Part shown: one piece after another, positions 33,670 to 36,949 of the stretch
Layout of the letters: each line of letters begins with the position of its first letter
Position numbering within the stretch: position 1 is the first letter of the stretch
DNA from: an uncultured Chlorobiaceae bacterium
GTDB taxonomy: Bacteria; Bacteroidota; Chlorobiia; Chlorobiales; Chlorobiaceae
DNA: 36,949 bases
Reading direction: 5' to 3'
NCBI GenBank assembly: GCA_903865705.1
Contig: CAIPKT010000057.1
Location: 1 to 36,949 of the forward strand
The notes under the pieces: generated by a model
Told to the model about the DNA's origin: nothing
Database searches by the model: none
What the model saw: the letters and a program-made list of their open reading frames with translations, nothing else
Program-made: the position numbers and the translations under genes

Positions 33670-33698
33670 ATAATATAGAAGAAACAAGCAAAAATCAA
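33670..33698 (-). promoter_or_regulatory. Sigma-70-like promoter for rpsT
   Basis: On the minus strand, TTGATT (33698-33693) and TATTAT (33675-33670) are exactly 17 bp apart (4/6 and 5/6 of consensus). A start near 33663 would give a leader of about 40 bases. Confidence 0.6.
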
Positions 33699-33852
33699 AA
33701 GAATTTTCTTACACCCCTTACTGACCGCCCAACTTCCTCCTGCCTGCCATATTTCTCTTAAAACTCAGCATTCACTACCTCGCAACACGTAAAACTCAAC
33801 CCTCTTTTGCTTATATTGCCCGAAATTTCAACCATTGTTATCGCAGAGTCTT

Positions 33853-35289
33853 ATGAGTCTTATGATCAGCATTTCAGGGATACGGGGAATTGTCGGCGAA
33901 AGCCTGACCCCGAAAAACCTTACCGCATTTGCCATGGCTTTTGCCTCTTTCATTATTTTGAAAAAAGGAAAAAGTGAGGGAAACAGCACCGAACAACGAC
34001 CAAAGATTGTCATCGGCCGGGATACCCGACCAACGGGCAAGGCTATCGGGGATCTGGTGAGCAATACGTTGCTGCTTTGCGGATGCGATGTTATTGACCT
34101 TGGTATTGCCACAACTCCGACCGTTGAAATTGCTGTTCCGGCGGAACATGCCGACGGAGGACTTATCATTACTGCCTCACATAACCCGGTTGCATGGAAT
34201 GCGCTGAAAATGCTTGACCACCGGGGGGAGTTTTTGACTGCCGGAGACGTTGATGAACTGCTTGCCATTGCCGACAACGAGCAGTTTGTGAGCGCACGCT
34301 GGGACCAAATCGGCACGCTCTCCGAAAATGACCGGTACGACGCCCTGCACATTCAGCAAGTGCTGCAGCTCCCCTGTATTGATCCCGCAGCCATTGAAAA
34401 AGAGCAGTTCCGGGTACTGGTTGACTGTGTGGAAGGGGCTGGTTCCTCAATTGTTCCCGAGCTTTGCCGGCAGCTCGGCATCAAGAGCATTGTCGAAGTT
34501 GCCTGTGGGAGCACCGGCCTCTTTCCACGGAACCCTGAACCAATAGAAGAAAATCTTTGGGGAACCATCGCTGCGGTTAAAGAGAGCTGCTGCGATTTTG
34601 CCCTGATTGTTGATCCTGATGTCGATCGTCTTGCCCTTCTGTGTGAAGATGGCTCGCTCTTCGGAGAAGAGTACACGCTGGTTGCCTGCGCTGATTTTTA
34701 CCTCCAGCATAAATGCGGACCGGTAGCCAACAATCTTTCGAGCAGCCGTGCCTTGCGCGATATTGCGGCTAAATACGGTGTAGCCTGTTACAGCGCTAAA
34801 ATTGGTGAAGCCAACGTCAGCGAATTGATGAAAGAGGTGCATGCTGTTATTGGCGGTGAAGGAAACGGAGGGGTCATCCTTCCTGAACTGCATTACGGCC
34901 GGGATGCGCTGATTGGCATTGCGCTTATCGTTCAGGCTTTCACCCTCTGGCGTACCGAAAACGGGGGCGGTTCGCTCTCGCAGTTCCGCCGTCACTTCCC
35001 TGACTACTTTATGTCGAAACATAAAATTGAGCTTGGCAAGGCTGACCGGACTTCACTTGAAAAGCTTTTTACCGATATTGCCAGCCACTACCACACCGCC
35101 GAAGCAAACCGGGCTGACGGGCTGAAACTTGATTTTGCCGACAGTTGGGTGCACCTGCGGCCTTCCAATACGGAGCCTATTATAAGAATCTACTCTGAAG
35201 CACCATCAAAAGCCCGGGCCGAAGAGCTGGCAAATGAGCTGAAGCATGAAATTGAGAAAAGAGTCGCGGGAATTGAGGCCCATGAGTAG
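33853..35289 (+). CDS. glmM: Phosphohexomutase, phosphoglucosamine mutase family
   Basis: The 478-residue product belongs to the alpha-D-phosphohexomutases, which move phosphate between C1 and C6 of hexoses; GlmM makes glucosamine 1-phosphate for UDP-GlcNAc. ATG 33853 gives [20 protein letters not shown]; an upstream codon at 33835 would add six residues. The phosphoserine loop is TASHNPV (Ser109), the metal loop is DPDVDR (254-259), the sugar loop is GEGNGGVI (about 335-342), and the phosphate loop is [16 protein letters not shown] near the C-terminus. The sugar loop is not the usual SGEQSGH of bacterial GlmM, so phosphomannomutase or phosphoglucomutase activity is possible. The ABC exporter gene overlaps its end by 8 bp. 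Confidence 0.88.
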   Translation: MSLMISISGIRGIVGESLTPKNLTAFAMAFASFIILKKGKSEGNSTEQRPKIVIGRDTRPTGKAIGDLVSNTLLLCGCDVIDLGIATTPTVEIAVPAEHADGGLIITASHNPVAWNALKMLDHRGEFLTAGDVDELLAIADNEQFVSARWDQIGTLSENDRYDALHIQQVLQLPCIDPAAIEKEQFRVLVDCVEGAGSSIVPELCRQLGIKSIVEVACGSTGLFPRNPEPIEENLWGTIAAVKESCCDFALIVDPDVDRLALLCEDGSLFGEEYTLVACADFYLQHKCGPVANNLSSSRALRDIAAKYGVACYSAKIGEANVSELMKEVHAVIGGEGNGGVILPELHYGRDALIGIALIVQAFTLWRTENGGGSLSQFRRHFPDYFMSKHKIELGKADRTSLEKLFTDIASHYHTAEANRADGLKLDFADSWVHLRPSNTEPIIRIYSEAPSKARAEELANELKHEIEKRVAGIEAHE

Positions 35290-36949
35290 CGATTCGACAA
35301 AAAAAAGCTTTCGCCCGCAGCAGGATGAAACCCTGCAAAAAGGGCAAAAACGTTCGGTTGACCGCTACATCGTCTCTCGCCTGTTTTCGTATATCAAGCC
35401 ATACAGCAAGCTTGTTGCCGCGGCTATAGCCATCACCATCGCGGGCTCTTTTCTTGGTCCGTTGCGCCCCTGGCTGACCAAAATTGCCATTGACGACTAT
35501 ATCGCCCAAGGCAATCTCAAGGGGCTGACCATGATCAGTATTTTGCTTGCAGGTGCCATATTGCTTGACGGTATCAAGCAATATATCACAACATGGATGA
35601 CCCAGATTATCGGCCAGAAAGCCGTGTACGACATCCGAATGGATATTTTCCGTCACCTGCAGAAACTCCCTGCAAGGTTTTATGACCGAAACCCCATCGG
35701 GCGGCTGATCACCCGTACAACCAGTGATGTTGAATCACTGAACGAAATGCTTTCGAGCGGCATCATCACTATTCTTGGCGACCTTCTGCAGCTCATTTTC
35801 ATTGTTGTGCTGATGGCATGGATCGACTGGAAACTGACCCTTATCGTCTTGAGCATTCTGCCCCTGATGGTCTATGCAACCATACTCTTCAAAAACAAGG
35901 TGAGGATTGCCTTCCAGGATGTGCTTACCCATCTTGCCCGCCTGAACACCTTTTTTCAGGAACATCTCACCGGCATGAGCATTGTGCAGCTTTTTAACCG
36001 TGAAGAGCGAGAAGCGGGGAAATATGCCGTCATCAATGCTGATCACCGGGATGCCAATATCCGGACGGTCTTCTATTTCTCTATTTACTATCCGCTGATT
36101 GAGACATTGAGCTCTGCCGCTGCCGGCCTGGTTATCTGGTACAGCGCCGTCCGCCTGCTCAAGGCTGAGCTCTCGATAGGAGTGGTCGTCTCGTTTGTCC
36201 AGTATATCTGGCTTTTTTTCCGTCCCTTGCAGCATCTTTCCGACCGGTTCAACGTTATTCAGACCGCCATTGCCAGCTCAGACCGCATTATCCGCCTGCT
36301 CGACGAACACGAAGGCATCGAAGATCCTTCAGGGAAACAACTGATTGAGACCTTCAAAGAAAAGATTGAGTTCAAGAACGTCTGGTTTGCCTATGAAGGT
36401 GAAAACTGGATACTGAAAGATGTCTCCTTTACCATCCGCCGTGGAGAAAAAATTGCCATTGTCGGCGCAACAGGAAGCGGCAATACAACCCTTATCAATA
36501 TTTTATCGCGCCTCTACCCCTTTGCAAAAGGGTCGGTGTCGATTGATGGTATTGAACTGCCGGAGATAGCAGAAAACTCGGTAAGATCACTAATCGGTGT
36601 GGTCATGCAGGATGTCTTTCTCTTTTCAGGCACCATCCGTGAAAACCTTGCTTTCGGCAATCCTGACGTCTCTGATGAAGAAATAAAACAAGCTGCCCGG
36701 ATTGTCGGAGCTGACCGTTTTATTGATCAGCTCGCCGGCGGATATGAGTACAGGGTGCTCGAAAACGGTACCGGACTCTCTTCCGGCCAGAAACAGTTGA
36801 TCGCCTTCGTCCGGGCGCTCCTCTACAATCCGGAAATACTGGTGCTTGATGAAGCTACCAGTTCAGTTGATACTGAAACTGAATTGCTGATTGATGCCGC
36901 AACTGCCCGGTTGATGAGTGAGCGTACCTCCATTATCATTGCCCACCGG
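35282..36949 (+). CDS. ABC exporter, fused membrane and ATPase domains, 3' end outside window
   Basis: The frame from ATG 35282 stays open to the window edge (556 codons). It begins [21 protein letters not shown] six-helix exporter domain follows ([40 protein letters not shown]), then an ATPase domain (from about residue 360) of the MsbA/MdlB type. It has the A-loop region [20 protein letters not shown], a Q-loop in [20 protein letters not shown], signature LSSGQKQ, Walker [13 protein letters not shown] and the H-loop IIIAHR. The Walker A reads [10 protein letters not shown]: residue 401 is Asn where Lys is nearly invariant. It may be the degenerate half of a heterodimer or a sequence error. 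The substrate is unknown. Confidence 0.88.
   Translation, partial: MSSDSTKKSFRPQQDETLQKGQKRSVDRYIVSRLFSYIKPYSKLVAAAIAITIAGSFLGPLRPWLTKIAIDDYIAQGNLKGLTMISILLAGAILLDGIKQYITTWMTQIIGQKAVYDIRMDIFRHLQKLPARFYDRNPIGRLITRTTSDVESLNEMLSSGIITILGDLLQLIFIVVLMAWIDWKLTLIVLSILPLMVYATILFKNKVRIAFQDVLTHLARLNTFFQEHLTGMSIVQLFNREEREAGKYAVINADHRDANIRTVFYFSIYYPLIETLSSAAAGLVIWYSAVRLLKAELSIGVVVSFVQYIWLFFRPLQHLSDRFNVIQTAIASSDRIIRLLDEHEGIEDPSGKQLIETFKEKIEFKNVWFAYEGENWILKDVSFTIRRGEKIAIVGATGSGNTTLINILSRLYPFAKGSVSIDGIELPEIAENSVRSLIGVVMQDVFLFSGTIRENLAFGNPDVSDEEIKQAARIVGADRFIDQLAGGYEYRVLENGTGLSSGQKQLIAFVRALLYNPEILVLDEATSSVDTETELLIDAATARLMSERTSIIIAHR

Noticed and set aside
33624-33698. N-terminal hydrophobic extension of rpsT
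   Set aside because: It contains the promoter and leader; bS20 starts at [10 protein letters not shown].
1-36949. CRISPR array, prophage or insertion sequence
   Set aside because: No regularly spaced repeats, integrase, transposase or phage structural gene was seen; the repeats present are gene duplications or leaders.

Overview
The window reads as chromosomal DNA of a green sulfur bacterium (Chlorobiaceae, Chlorobium/Pelodictyon-like). That is inferred from the housekeeping proteins, the solitary sucD and gatA genes, the uppS-bamA pair and the PEP-CTERM proteins; no rRNA or photosynthesis gene is present to prove it. Most of the DNA is ordinary housekeeping, interrupted by two accessory stretches.

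Layout. 1-2621: envelope polysaccharide functions, with a flippase cut by the window start, a small membrane protein, and a divergent arabinose-5-phosphate isomerase for Kdo synthesis. 2834-6083: an outer-membrane barrel, a relic of a PEP-CTERM gene, a cyclopropane-fatty-acid synthase, and a PEP-CTERM protein with a C-type lectin domain. 6148-12638: a type I restriction-modification operon on the minus strand (hsdM, a DUF1016 remnant, hsdS, a 63-codon ORF, hsdR), all coupled by 1-4 base overlaps. 12865-13845: a second PEP-CTERM gene whose leader and sorting tail repeat those of the lectin gene although the protein bodies are unrelated. 14294-16682: gatA-sucD on the minus strand. 16909-20270: uppS-bamA on the plus strand.

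20446-26643 is a tandem array of four paralogous outer-membrane beta-barrel genes. Inside it, on the opposite strand, lies a 640-residue cyanophycin-synthetase-like ATP-grasp protein with a degenerate Mur-ligase-like C-terminal domain, plus a decayed second copy of its 3' end. The array grew by duplicating a [barrel + convergent ATP-grasp gene] unit; one ATP-grasp copy was then lost by a deletion whose ends share the 7-bp sequence GTTACCG. 26755-33623 (minus strand) holds a bifunctional nuclease, etfA/etfB, tRNA-Leu(GAG), tRNA-Lys(UUU), a 35-residue COX24/mS38-like protein, rho, folC, ruvA and rpsT. The right edge carries a phosphoglucosamine-mutase-family gene overlapping an MsbA-like ABC exporter that is cut by the window end and has Asn in place of the Walker A lysine.

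How it fits together. Much of the window serves the envelope: lipid carrier (uppS), barrel assembly (bamA), barrel cargo (five OMPs), Kdo and amino-sugar precursors (kdsD, glmM), sugar flipping, and exported PEP-CTERM surface proteins whose exosortase must lie elsewhere. The most unusual content is the PEP-CTERM constant-flank/variable-body arrangement, the barrel/ATP-grasp duplication array, and the two small remnant ORFs kept in the hsd operon.
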